A stretch of DNA of 64,000 bases, from assembly GCF_017565425.1 (NCBI RefSeq), contig NZ_JAGEMK010000003.1:372001-436000 (forward strand), given 5' to 3'. This document shows positions 25,027 to 33,744 of the stretch, piece after piece (positions within the stretch are counted from its first letter, which is position 1; every line of letters starts with the position of its first letter). This stretch comes from Actinotalea soli (lineage in GTDB: Bacteria > Actinomycetota > Actinomycetes > Actinomycetales > Cellulomonadaceae). A program made the position numbers and the translations under genes. The notes under the pieces are model-generated. The model was not told the DNA's origin and searched no databases. It was given only the letters and a program-made list of their open reading frames with translations.

Positions 25027-26892
25027 TCAGACGCCGCCTCCCGTCGCGCCCTGCTGCCCGGTGCCGCGCTGCTGCACGTCGGTCGTCATCCGGTTCTCGG
25101 CCTGCTCGATCTCGGAACGGTCCGCAGGGTGACCCGTCGAGGTGTGCACCCCGATACGGACCAGCTCCTCCTCGAGCAGGCGGTCGCGCTCCTCGCGGCG
25201 GATCTTCTGCTCGGCCGGGTCGGGGACCGGCACGGCCGAGAGCAGCCGGCGGGTGTAGTCCTGCTGCGGGTTCCGCAGGATCTGGTCCCGCGGCCCCTGC
25301 TCGACGAGCTTGCCCTTGTGCATCACCGCGATCCTGCTCGAGAGGATCTCGACGACCGCGAGGTCGTGGCTGATGAAGAGGCAGGCGAAGCCGTGCTCGT
25401 GCTGCAGCTCCTGGAAGAGGTCGAGCACCCGGGCCTGGACGGAGACGTCGAGGGCCGAGGTGGGCTCGTCGGCGACGAGCAGCCGCGGGCTCAGCGCGAG
25501 GGCGCGGGCGATGCCCACACGCTGACGCTGACCACCCGAGAGCTCGTGCGGGTACCGGTTGCGCATGGTGCGGGACAGGTGGACCTGGTCCAGGAGCTCC
25601 TCGACGCGACGGTCGAGCTCGCCCCCCGCAGCCACCTTGTGCAGCTTGAGGGGCTCGCCGATCGACTCACCGATCGGCAGCCGGGGGTTGAGCGAGGACC
25701 CGGGATCCTGGAAGACGATCGAGACGTGGTTGCGCACCTCGCGCAGGTCCTTGCTCGAGATGCCCGCCATCTCCTGGCCACCGATGCGCAGGGACCCACC
25801 CGCGACGGGCAGCAGCCCGACGGCGGCCCGTCCGACCGTGGTCTTGCCCGATCCGGACTCCCCGACGAGGCCGACGACCTCGCCACGGGCGATCGTGAGG
25901 TCGATCTCGTCGACCGCACGGAAGGCCGGGGTGCGGCCACGGCTGGGGTACTCGATGACCATCTTCTCGGCGACGAAGGCGGCAGCCGTCTCGCCGTCGG
26001 TCGTCGAGGGGGTGGCGACCGGTGCCGTCGTCGTGCTGCTGGCGCGGGTCTCCTCCCCCGAGGTTCCGCCCTCGATCCCGCGGCCCAGGTGGGGCACGGC
26101 CTCGAGGAGCTGGCGGGTGTACGGGTCCTGCGGACGGTTGAAGATGTCGTCGGCGAGCCCGGACTCGACGATCCGTCCGTTCTTCATGACGATCACGCGG
26201 TCCGCGAGGTCGGCGACCACGCCCATGTCGTGGGTGATGAGGATGATGCCCGAGTCGATGCGGGTCCGCAGGTCCCGCATGAGCTTGAGGATCTCCGCCT
26301 GGACCGTGACGTCGAGGGCCGTGGTGGGCTCGTCGGCGATCAGCAGCTTGGGGTCGCAGGCCAGGGCCTGGGCGATCATCGCGCGCTGGCGCTGCCCGCC
26401 CGAGAGCTGGTGCGGGTACTTGTCCACCGACTTGGCCGGCTGCGGGATGTCGACGAGGGTGAGCAGCTCGATGGCGCGCGCGCGGGCCGCCTTGGGCCCG
26501 AGGTCGAAGTGGGTCCGCAGGGTCTCGATGATCTGGAAGCCGACCGTGTACACGGGGTTCAGGGCCGTCATCGGCTCCTGGAAGATGACCGAGACGTCCT
26601 TGCCGCGCACGCGCGAGAGCTGCTTGTGCGGCAGGCCGAGCAGCTCCCGCCCCGCGAGCTTCGCGCTGCCCGTGGCCCGTCCGTTGCGGGGCAGGAGCCC
26701 GATGAGGGACATCGAGGACTGGGTCTTGCCCGAGCCCGACTCGCCGACGATCGCGAGGACCTCACCAGGGTGGACGTCGTAGCTGACGTCGACAGCAGCG
26801 GGGAACCACTCGCCCTCGACGTAGAAGTCGACCCCGAGGTCGCGGACCTCGAGGATCGGCGTCTGGTCGGTGGTGGGGGTGTCAGTAGCCAC
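25027..26892 (-). CDS. oligopeptide-type ABC transporter, fused double ATPase (DppD-DppF)
   Basis: Energises the importer whose permeases and binding protein lie to the right. It has two complete nucleotide-binding domains in one chain: Walker [10 protein letters not shown] with signature LSGGQRQRA and DEPTTALD, then Walker [10 protein letters not shown] with LSGGQRQRV and DEPTSALD. Both are followed by the oligopeptide C-terminal element ([22 protein letters not shown]). 621 residues. GTG 26892 is chosen; another GTG at 26913 is possible. A PH-domain gene on the opposite strand separates it from the permeases, so it needs its own promoter. The substrate class is inferred from family. Confidence 0.9.
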   Translation of the reverse strand: MATDTPTTDQTPILEVRDLGVDFYVEGEWFPAAVDVSYDVHPGEVLAIVGESGSGKTQSSMSLIGLLPRNGRATGSAKLAGRELLGLPHKQLSRVRGKDVSVIFQEPMTALNPVYTVGFQIIETLRTHFDLGPKAARARAIELLTLVDIPQPAKSVDKYPHQLSGGQRQRAMIAQALACDPKLLIADEPTTALDVTVQAEILKLMRDLRTRIDSGIILITHDMGVVADLADRVIVMKNGRIVESGLADDIFNRPQDPYTRQLLEAVPHLGRGIEGGTSGEETRASSTTTAPVATPSTTDGETAAAFVAEKMVIEYPSRGRTPAFRAVDEIDLTIARGEVVGLVGESGSGKTTVGRAAVGLLPVAGGSLRIGGQEMAGISSKDLREVRNHVSIVFQDPGSSLNPRLPIGESIGEPLKLHKVAAGGELDRRVEELLDQVHLSRTMRNRYPHELSGGQRQRVGIARALALSPRLLVADEPTSALDVSVQARVLDLFQELQHEHGFACLFISHDLAVVEILSSRIAVMHKGKLVEQGPRDQILRNPQQDYTRRLLSAVPVPDPAEQKIRREERDRLLEEELVRIGVHTSTGHPADRSEIEQAENRMTTDVQQRGTGQQGATGGGV

Positions 26893-27007
26893 GGTGAGGC
26901 CCTGTCCTTTCACGACGGCGCGCGGTCCGGGTACGGAGGCGCGCGTGGGGGCACGGGAGGCGGTCGGTCGGGACGGACCCGCCTGCTGGATCTGGGACGA
27001 TGACCGG

Positions 27008-27616
27008 GTGGAGTCGCAGACGGTCGAGTTCAGAGCACGGAGCGGACGCATCCTGACCGTCGCGGTCGGCGTGCTGTGCGGCGTGGCCTTCGTGGCCACC
27101 ACGATCGAGGACCCGGTGGTCGGCCTGCGGTACCTGCCGGCACTGCTCGTCCCGGCCGTCCTGGTGTGGACGATCCTGGGACGCCCGGCAGTCCTGGTCG
27201 ACGACAGCGGCGTCGAGCTGCGCAACGTCCTGCGCACGGTGCACCTGCCCTGGCCGGCGATCCTGCGGATCGACACCAAGTACGCGCTGACCCTCGAGAC
27301 GGCCTATGGCACCTACTCCGCGTGGGCCGCCCCCGCACCGGGACGCATGCAGGCCCTCGGCGCCGGCCCGGAGGACCTCGCGCACCTGCCCGAGTCCACG
27401 TACGGCGCAGGTGGCGTGCGTCCTGGTGACCTGATCACCTCGCCCTCCGGCCAGGCGGCGGCCCACGTGCGCCGCCGCTGGGAGGAGCTTCGTGACGCCG
27501 GGCACCTCGACGACCCCAGGCTCGAGGCAGCACGTCCCGGGGTGCGGTGGCACGTCGTGCCCGCCCTGGCCGTGGGCCTGCTCTCGGCCCTGGCCCTCGT
27601 CGCCGTTCGCCTCTGA
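27008..27616 (+). CDS. membrane PH-domain protein (bPH type)
   Basis: A 202-residue protein with two transmembrane helices near the N-terminus (about 16-34 and 43-60), a bacterial PH-like beta domain (GRPAVLVDDSGVELRNVL and the YGTYSAWAAP loop) and a C-terminal hydrophobic helix (VVPALAVGLLSALALVAV). Members are common in Actinobacteria and unstudied. GTG 27008 follows GACGAT by 6 nt, a weak leaderless pattern; there is no Shine-Dalgarno. It is transcribed against, and lies inside, the peptide transporter cluster, and converges with the OppC-like gene after 17 nt. Confidence 0.75.
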   Translation: MESQTVEFRARSGRILTVAVGVLCGVAFVATTIEDPVVGLRYLPALLVPAVLVWTILGRPAVLVDDSGVELRNVLRTVHLPWPAILRIDTKYALTLETAYGTYSAWAAPAPGRMQALGAGPEDLAHLPESTYGAGGVRPGDLITSPSGQAAAHVRRRWEELRDAGHLDDPRLEAARPGVRWHVVPALAVGLLSALALVAVRL

Positions 27617-27633
27617 CGGGCTGGCCACCGGGC

Positions 27634-28650
27634 TCAGCCCTTGGCCATCTTGCGCTGGCTGGGGATCTTCCGCTGGCGCGGGTCGAAGGCGTCCCGCAGC
27701 CCGTCACCGATGAAGTTCACGCACAGCGCGATCAGCACGATGAACAGCCCGGGCCACCAGAACAGCCACGGCCGGGTCGCGAAGGCGGTCTGGTACTGGT
27801 TGATGAGGTTGCCCAGGGACACGTCCGGGGACGTGATGCCGAAGCCCAGGTAGCTGAGGGCGGTCTCGAGGAGGATGGCCGAGGCCATGAGGAGCGTGGC
27901 GTTGACGATGATCACGCCCACCGCGTTGGGCAGCATGTGCTTGAACATGATCCGTCCGCTGCTCGCCCCCGCCACGCGGGCCGCGTCGACGAACTCGCGC
28001 TCGCGCAGCGAGAGGAACTCGCCACGCACCAGACGCGCCATGGAGGTCCAGGTGACGAAGCTGAGTGCCAGCGCCAGGGTGATCGGGCTCGCGCCCCCGA
28101 CGAGGACACCGAGGATCGCTCCGATCATGATGATCGGGATCGTGATGATCATGTCGGTGAACCGCATGAGCAGGTTGTCGAGGCGACCGCGGAAGTAGCC
28201 CGCGAGGGCCCCCATCACGATGCCGATGGTGCTCGCGACCAGGCCGATGATCGTCATGACCAGCAGAGACTGCTGGGTGCCACGCATCACCAGCGCGAAG
28301 ACGTCCTTGCCGATGTTGTCCTGGCCGAACGGGTGGTCACCGATCGAGATGCCGCCGTCGAAGGACATGGTCGGAGCGCCGCCGGCGTTCACGATCGGGA
28401 GGTTCTCGCGGTAGTTGAACTGCCACCAGCCGGGGATGGGCCCCCAGCCGATCGAGGTCGTCGCGAGCAGGACGATCCCGGTCAGCACCACGGCTGCGGT
28501 CATCGCTCCGCGGTGGCGGAGGAAGCGGCGCAGGACGATGCGCCCCTGGGAGAGGCCCTCGACCTCCTTGAGCTCGATCGCGTTCTCGACGTTCTCGGCC
28601 GGGTCGGCGTGCCCGCCGGGCTGCGGGTTCGTGGGCGTGGGGGTACTCAT
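27634..28650 (-). CDS. oligopeptide-type ABC transporter permease (OppC/DppC)
   Basis: Second permease of the importer. It has a cytoplasmic N-terminus of about 50 residues, a first helix, a periplasmic loop with the DHPFGQDNIGKDVF motif typical of OppC/DppC, and five more helices with the EAA loop (EFVDAARVAGASSGRIMFKH). 338 residues. ATG 28650 overlaps the stop of the OppB-like gene (ATGA). The C-terminus RDAFDPRQRK is the usual family end. Dimerises with the OppB-like product by family analogy. Confidence 0.92.
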   Translation of the reverse strand: MSTPTPTNPQPGGHADPAENVENAIELKEVEGLSQGRIVLRRFLRHRGAMTAAVVLTGIVLLATTSIGWGPIPGWWQFNYRENLPIVNAGGAPTMSFDGGISIGDHPFGQDNIGKDVFALVMRGTQQSLLVMTIIGLVASTIGIVMGALAGYFRGRLDNLLMRFTDMIITIPIIMIGAILGVLVGGASPITLALALSFVTWTSMARLVRGEFLSLREREFVDAARVAGASSGRIMFKHMLPNAVGVIIVNATLLMASAILLETALSYLGFGITSPDVSLGNLINQYQTAFATRPWLFWWPGLFIVLIALCVNFIGDGLRDAFDPRQRKIPSQRKMAKG

Positions 28651-30284
28651 GCGTTCACCCGGATCCTGGGGTCGAGGGCTGCGTAGACGAAGTCGACGAC
28701 GATGTTCGCGAGGACCAGGAGGGTCCCGACGACGATGAAGTAGCCCATCACCGGGTCGACGTCGTGGCGGTTCATGCCCTGGATGAAGAGGGTGCCCATG
28801 CCGGTCCAGCCGAAGATCCGCTCGGTGATGATCGCCCCGCCGAAGAGGTTGGCGATGTCGAGGGGCACGATCGTCGCGAGCGGGATGAGCGCGTTGCGGA
28901 AGGCGTGCCGGACCGTCACCACCCGCTCCGAGAGGCCCTTGGCCCGCGCGGTGCGGATGTAGTCCTGGTTCATCACCTCGAGGAGGCTCGCCCGCGAGTA
29001 CCGCGTGTAGGAGGCGAAGGAGATGAGGATCAGCGCGATCGTCGGCAGGATCAGGTGCGTGTAGGTGTCGAGGGTCTCGACCCAGAAGTCACCGGTCAGG
29101 CCAGGGGTCTGCGACCCGATCGTGGCGATCGGTCGTCCGGCGATCCTGCTCGAGTTGCTGTAGACCTCCCACACGCCCATCAGACGGTCCACGAAGATGA
29201 GGATGGCGACGAAGACCGCGGTGATCGCCGCCGCGCGCATCGACTGCCCGCGGTCCGGCCCACCGAAGAGCCACCCGATGACGACGCCCGAGAGCACCGT
29301 GAGCAGACCGAAGCCGACGATCATCAGCGCGCTGGCGTTCACGAAGGCGAACTGGAGCGGGTAGTAGAGAGCGAGACCGAGTCCGACGGCGGTGAGCGCG
29401 GAGTAGAGGGCCTTGCGGTTGCGCAGGCCGGCCGCGATCGCCGTGACCCCGAAGGCGATGGCCGCACCCAGGATGCCGATCACGACGGGCCCGAGGCTCG
29501 GGTCCAGCAGCCAGCCCGTGGTCGTGATGAAGGTCAGCATGGCCGCGGTCGCAGCGCCGGCGATGACGAAGGTCGTGGCGCGACGTCGCGCGTTCCCTCC
29601 GACGATCGCCTGCCACACCAGACCGCCGAGGAGCGATATCCCTGCGATCACCGGCGGAGATATCCGTGGGTCGGCGAGGAAGTCGTTGAACCCGATCGCG
29701 CCCCAGAGCTTGAGCAGCACCGCGACCCAGAAGGAGGGCAGCGAGTACAGCACGAAGGACATGAAGGTCACGCCGTAGTCGAAGCCCGTGTACTGGCGGA
29801 GCGCCGAGGCGATGCCGACCGTGACACCGAGGGCGAGAGCCACGACGACCGACATCCCGATGAGGGTGACCGTCTGGGGGATCGCCGAGGACAGCATCGT
29901 GACGACCGGCTGGTTCGTCACCCAGCTGCTGCCCAGGTCGCACTGTCCGACGAGGCAACCGGCAGCTCCACCGAGCCACGAGAGGTACCGCACGGGGGCG
30001 GGGGTGTCGAGGTTCAGCAGGTCGATCCGCTGCTGGATGAGCTGGTCGCGGTTGGGCGCCGAGCTCGCGTAGAGCTCCTCGAGCGGGTCGAGGGAGTACG
30101 CGAGGAGCATGTAGACGATGAAGGTGGCTCCGAGGAGCACGATCGCCGAGGACAGGAGGCGCCTGCCGATGAAGGCGAGCATCGGCCCGCTCGCTCGGAG
30201 ACGGGCGCGTGGGCCGGTGGCGGAGACCGGAGCGGCAGAGACCGCTTCGTCACCGCTCGCGCGGCTCGACACTGAGGTTGCCAT
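28647..30284 (-). CDS. oligopeptide-type ABC transporter permease (OppB/DppB) with large insertion
   Basis: First permease of the importer. The N-terminal helix, the periplasmic domain and the C-terminal core (HLILPTIALILISFASYTRY, EAA loop DYIRTARAKGLSERVV, TERIFGWTGMGTLF) are standard. The protein is 545 residues against about 310-330 for the family because some 190 residues are inserted at about 205-395, between the second and third core helices. The insert is hydrophobic, with five or six likely extra transmembrane helices (near 209, 236, 262, 294, 317 and 351). It is in frame and shares base composition with its flanks. Translationally coupled to the OppC gene; separated from the binding-protein gene by two hairpins. 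Confidence 0.9.
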   Translation of the reverse strand: MATSVSSRASGDEAVSAAPVSATGPRARLRASGPMLAFIGRRLLSSAIVLLGATFIVYMLLAYSLDPLEELYASSAPNRDQLIQQRIDLLNLDTPAPVRYLSWLGGAAGCLVGQCDLGSSWVTNQPVVTMLSSAIPQTVTLIGMSVVVALALGVTVGIASALRQYTGFDYGVTFMSFVLYSLPSFWVAVLLKLWGAIGFNDFLADPRISPPVIAGISLLGGLVWQAIVGGNARRRATTFVIAGAATAAMLTFITTTGWLLDPSLGPVVIGILGAAIAFGVTAIAAGLRNRKALYSALTAVGLGLALYYPLQFAFVNASALMIVGFGLLTVLSGVVIGWLFGGPDRGQSMRAAAITAVFVAILIFVDRLMGVWEVYSNSSRIAGRPIATIGSQTPGLTGDFWVETLDTYTHLILPTIALILISFASYTRYSRASLLEVMNQDYIRTARAKGLSERVVTVRHAFRNALIPLATIVPLDIANLFGGAIITERIFGWTGMGTLFIQGMNRHDVDPVMGYFIVVGTLLVLANIVVDFVYAALDPRIRVNA

Positions 30285-30470
30285 GGGGTGCTGGACCTCG
30301 CTGGACGTGGGTCATGGTCGGCGTGAGTCTACGCGGACCGTCGGAAGGGAAGTTCACCCGGGGTTCTCCTGGGGACCTCCACCCGGTCGGCGACTGGCGC
30401 CACCAGGCAGCCCGAGGGGCGGGGGCCCGTCTCGGGTGAGCGGAGGCGTCGACGGACCGCCCTCACGCTC

Positions 30471-30504
30471 GGTGGGGTACCGCGGCGGACCGCGGTACCC
30501 CACC
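30471..30504 (-). terminator. strong hairpin between binding-protein and permease genes (attenuator)
   Basis: Perfect 15-bp stem (GGTGGGGTACCGCGG and complement) with a 4-nt CGGA loop, 39 nt after the binding-protein stop. Within an operon such a structure usually trims or terminates most transcripts and protects the upstream message. Confidence 0.75.
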
Positions 30505-30519
30505 GGTCATGCACTCAGT

Positions 30520-30538
30520 GGTTCAGCAGGGCTGAACC
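30520..30538 (-). terminator. second, stop-proximal hairpin of the same gap
   Basis: GGTTCAGC and GCTGAACC form a perfect 8-bp stem with a 3-nt loop, beginning 4 nt after the binding-protein stop codon. Confidence 0.6.
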
Positions 30539-30542
30539 GTGG

Positions 30543-32405
30543 TCACTCGGTCTCGGCGTCAGCGCCGGGGGCCTCGATCGAGTCCTCCGCGCTGATGTCC
30601 CACTCCCAGTAGTTCCAGAAGATGGTCGGCGAGAGCGGGATGGTCGAGGTGCCACCCAGCACGTCACGCCAGGCCATCACGCCCGGGTGCTGGAAGATCG
30701 GCACCGAGAAGCCGGCCTCGTTGAGCTCGGTCTCGATCTGGATGAGCAGCTCGGTCTCGACCTCGGGGTCGGTGTTGGTCGAGAGCTCGTCCCAGTAGGC
30801 GTCCATCGTCTCGCTCGAGAAGCCACCGAAGTTGTTGTTGCCGTCGGTGATGAAGTTCGCCTGGCCGTTGAGCGCGAAGGTGCTCGTGGACTGCCAGCCG
30901 AACAGCGAGGCGTCGTACGTGTTGGACTGCGCCAGGCGCGGGCCCCAGTCGACGTCACCCTCGTCGATCACGTTGAAGCCGACCTCGGAGGCCGAGTTCG
31001 AGATGAGCTCGTACTGGTTCTCGCGACGGACGTTGCCCTCGCCGTAGAGGAAGCGCACGTCGATCGGGGTCTCGACCCCGGCCTCGGCGAGTAGGTCGGC
31101 GGCCGCGTCCCGGTTGGCCTGGTCGTCCTCCGAGAAGAGGTCAGAGCCGTTGCTGGAGACGACCTCCTCGTAGTTCGGGGCGTCCGGGACGAGGTTGTGC
31201 GAGTTGCGCAGCACGGCGTCCGGCTGGATCGGCTGGATCAGCTTCTCCATGATCTCGGTGCGCGGCACCGAGAGGAGGAAGGCCTGACGCACGAGGCGAG
31301 CGGTCTCCTCGTCACCACCGTAGGTGGCGGGGTCGAACGGGCCACCGTTGTTGAAGACGACGTCGACGTGCTCGTAGGTGCCCTCGGACGTGCCCTCGAA
31401 CTCGACGCCGTCCATGCCCTCGAGGGTCGCGACCAGGTCGACCGAGGCCTGCGGGGAGATCAGGTCGACCTCACCGTTCTGCAGCGCGGTGGCCGAGGCC
31501 AGCGGGTCCTCGTTGTAGCGGACCGTGATCGCCTCGACCTGCGGGGTCGGGCCCCACTCGTAGTCGTCGCGCGCGGTGACCGTGAGGTACTGGCCCTCGA
31601 CGAAGTCGGTCATGACGTAGGCGCCAGAGGAGAGGTAGAGACGCTCGTCGTCGGGCAGCGAGGTGAAGTCGAAGCCGGTGTTCCACGCCGCCGAGATGGC
31701 CGACAGGTCCTCGGTGACGTCGTTCGCGAACGCGTCGTACAGGCGCTCCTTGGCCTCCTGGGCGTCCTCGACCTCGAGGGCGACGCCGACGAGGGCGTGC
31801 GCCGCGACGGGAGAGGGCTGGATCGAGACCTCCCAGTCGGAGCGGGGCTCGTCGTACTCGAAGGTGACCGTGCGCCCGTCGTCACTGATCTCGGGCATGC
31901 CCGAGATCAGGTTGGCCGCCGGGGTGGTCGAGCTGAAGTAGACGCCTGCGTCGATCGCGTCCTGGTTGGTGATCTCGCCGGTCTCGGGGTCGTACTCGGG
32001 CGCGACGTTGTCCCAGCGGTCGTTGTTGGCAGCCCAGTAGAGGAACACGTCGTAGGCGTCGACAGGCGCGCCGTCCGACCACGTGACGCCCTCGTTCACG
32101 GTGTACGACACCGTGAAGGGGTCCTCCGAGGTGACCTCGTACGAGCCGAAGTCCTCGTTCTGGGCGACGTTGAGGTCGCCGTCGTAGTAGTTGAACTGAG
32201 CGTTCGTCAAATACAGGATGTTCGCGTTGGCCGTCGCGTTGCCGGTGTCCGTGAGGTTGTTCTGCGAGTAGAACGACTGGTTCCAGCCGATGCTGACCGA
32301 GGTGTCCTCCTCGATCTCGCTCCCCTCGGGGGTCGAGCACGCACTCAGTACGAGCGCACCCGTCGCGACGATGGCGCCTGCGGCGCCGATTCGCCTGATC
32401 TTCAC
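30543..32405 (-). CDS. oligopeptide-type ABC transporter solute-binding lipoprotein
   Basis: Extracytoplasmic receptor of the importer, SBP family 5. An N-terminal lipoprotein signal ends in LSAC (Cys23) and is followed by an acidic linker. The family pattern is seen in VNEGVTWSDGAPVDAYDV near residue 110 and in the C-terminal lobe. 620 residues, a bit long for the family. GTG 32405 has GGAGG 4 nt upstream; the longer frame to 32549 has no signal. First gene of the transporter operon, with two hairpins behind it that should favour its expression over the permeases. Strongly acidic composition suits a secreted protein; ligand unknown. Confidence 0.92.
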   Translation of the reverse strand: MKIRRIGAAGAIVATGALVLSACSTPEGSEIEEDTSVSIGWNQSFYSQNNLTDTGNATANANILYLTNAQFNYYDGDLNVAQNEDFGSYEVTSEDPFTVSYTVNEGVTWSDGAPVDAYDVFLYWAANNDRWDNVAPEYDPETGEITNQDAIDAGVYFSSTTPAANLISGMPEISDDGRTVTFEYDEPRSDWEVSIQPSPVAAHALVGVALEVEDAQEAKERLYDAFANDVTEDLSAISAAWNTGFDFTSLPDDERLYLSSGAYVMTDFVEGQYLTVTARDDYEWGPTPQVEAITVRYNEDPLASATALQNGEVDLISPQASVDLVATLEGMDGVEFEGTSEGTYEHVDVVFNNGGPFDPATYGGDEETARLVRQAFLLSVPRTEIMEKLIQPIQPDAVLRNSHNLVPDAPNYEEVVSSNGSDLFSEDDQANRDAAADLLAEAGVETPIDVRFLYGEGNVRRENQYELISNSASEVGFNVIDEGDVDWGPRLAQSNTYDASLFGWQSTSTFALNGQANFITDGNNNFGGFSSETMDAYWDELSTNTDPEVETELLIQIETELNEAGFSVPIFQHPGVMAWRDVLGGTSTIPLSPTIFWNYWEWDISAEDSIEAPGADAETE

Positions 32406-32579
32406 TGTTCCTCCTGACAAGGATGCGGTAGGGCCGCGCACGACCTGTGTCTTCGAACCGCGAGGGGTGCGAGGAGCACGGGCCACCCGTGTCCACCATG
32501 GATGACCGTGACCATACAACCGCCGAATGAGGCTCCCGGGACACGTCACGAGCCGGAAGTCCGATCGTTACGCATTCGA

Positions 32580-32591
32580 TACTGGCCAGTA
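32580..32591. promoter_or_regulatory. perfect 12-bp palindrome, possible operator
   Basis: TACTGGCCAGTA, about 175 nt upstream of the binding-protein start in the lower-G+C segment. No regulator gene is near. Confidence 0.3.
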
Positions 32592-32901
32592 GGTCTCACA
32601 TCGTGGAACGCGACGCTGGCCGCCCTCGCAAGGAAGCCGTCGGGCAACCCTGCTTCGGCGACGGTTTCTAGCGCGAGACGGACCCACGGGCAACGAATCG
32701 GTGGCACAGCCCGGCCTCCCCGGTCCCTAGCACGTCACGACTCGAGATGTCGGTGGGTGAGACCCCTCAGGGCGCCGAGGCCTCACCGGACGACACCCGC
32801 TGCACCGACCGGTACACGTCCGAAACATCGCGCAGCACCCTCAGCCCGGACGGCCCCGCCTAGCCTGCCGCCCGGACGCCCGGGAGCCTTCCCTGCGCGA
32901 C

Positions 32902-32961
32902 GTCGCACATCTGCACCGTGGACGCACAGGCGCACCGACGTCCTCGGTGCAGACGTGCGAC
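32902..32961 (-). terminator. large inverted repeat downstream of the lipoprotein gene
   Basis: Arms 32902-32918 and 32945-32961 (17 nt) match at 16 positions around a 26-nt loop; the odd pair becomes G-U on minus-strand RNA. It is about 100 nt past the lipoprotein stop, so it is its likely transcription end, though long-loop repeats can also be protein sites. Confidence 0.5.
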
Positions 32962-33058
32962 CCGGACAGGTCGACGCCGGGACCATGCCGCGCGCGCGGC
33001 GCCTGCCGCCGGGCTGGGTCAGCTGGTAGGTCCCACCACCCATGGCGGACCTGAGCGG

Positions 33059-33646
33059 TCAGTCGGACGTGCCCTCGTACTCGAACCCGGGAACTGCCGC
33101 CGGGTCGATCACCAGCACCTCGCCCGGCTGGATCGGCTCATCAGGAGCGTGCCCGTTGAGCATCCCGAGCAATCCCCCGTTGTCGACGCAGAGGCGCTCC
33201 CCGATCACACCCTCGACGTCCCCCGCTGCAGCCGTGTAGGTCGCGATGCGCCCCTCACCGTCATAGCCGACCTCTCCGTCGGCGAACCTCCGAGACCCCG
33301 TGTCCGCAAGGTTCTCCGGAAGGAGGAGCTCGGCCACGCCCTTCCCCCCTGCGGTGCCGATGGACAGGTAGGCGGATCCGGTGCAGTCGCCGGGACCGCC
33401 GGCCGGGATCCACGAGCCCTCGCCCACCTCCACGTAGCCGGCCAGCGGATCGAGGTCGCCACCTGCCGCGTCGGGGGATGCCGTCTCCGCCCGCATCGGC
33501 GCGGCGAGTGGCTCGAGGGCCGTCACCGCGGCTGTGGCGTCCGGCTCCTCAGACGCCGACGGTGCGCTCGACATCGAGCACCCTGCGATGGCGGCGCCGA
33601 GCGCGACAGAGCCGAGTGTCCGGCCCAGTGGCAGGATCCCCCGCAC
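33059..33646 (-). CDS. lipoprotein with a degenerate LysM-like C-terminus
   Basis: A 195-residue protein with a lipoprotein signal ending AGCS (Cys23), then a Ser/Ala/Thr-rich linker to about 85. The rest has one cysteine pair candidate (GDCTGS and ERLCVDN), and its last 45 residues, IGERLCVDNGGLLGML and IQPGEVLVIDP, follow the plan of a LysM repeat, which binds peptidoglycan. I do not recognise a named family. The GTG at 33646 has GAGGGGG about 6 to 8 nt upstream. It lies 98 nt downstream of ychF and ends near a large hairpin. Function is unknown; the LysM reading is tentative. Confidence 0.6.
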   Translation of the reverse strand: MRGILPLGRTLGSVALGAAIAGCSMSSAPSASEEPDATAAVTALEPLAAPMRAETASPDAAGGDLDPLAGYVEVGEGSWIPAGGPGDCTGSAYLSIGTAGGKGVAELLLPENLADTGSRRFADGEVGYDGEGRIATYTAAAGDVEGVIGERLCVDNGGLLGMLNGHAPDEPIQPGEVLVIDPAAVPGFEYEGTSD

Positions 33647-33744
33647 GCGACGCCCCCTCGGTCCTCGCCCGCGCAACGACAGGCACGCATACGCGGCCGC
33701 ACCCTGGGCGTAGCACCCATGGTAAGGACGGCCACCTGCCCTGA

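Larger units (their letters stand above)
32406..33058. other. 653-bp gene-free region
   Basis: No credible gene: open frames on both strands are arginine/proline-rich shadows. The segment 32510-32660 is visibly lower in G+C. It holds the upstream region of the binding-protein gene, a 12-bp palindrome at 32580-32591 and a large inverted repeat at 32902-32961, listed separately. The binding-protein promoter is probably here; TATGGT at 32511-32516 (minus) is a possible -10 without a -35. Confidence 0.6.

Noticed and set aside
30329-30612. Small frames over the hairpins in the binding-protein/permease gap
   Set aside because: Their sequence is fixed by the inverted repeats; no start signal.
32502-33029. 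175-codon plus-strand frame in the 653-bp gap
   Set aside because: Basic, proline-rich translation with no motif or ribosome site, typical of noncoding G+C-rich DNA.
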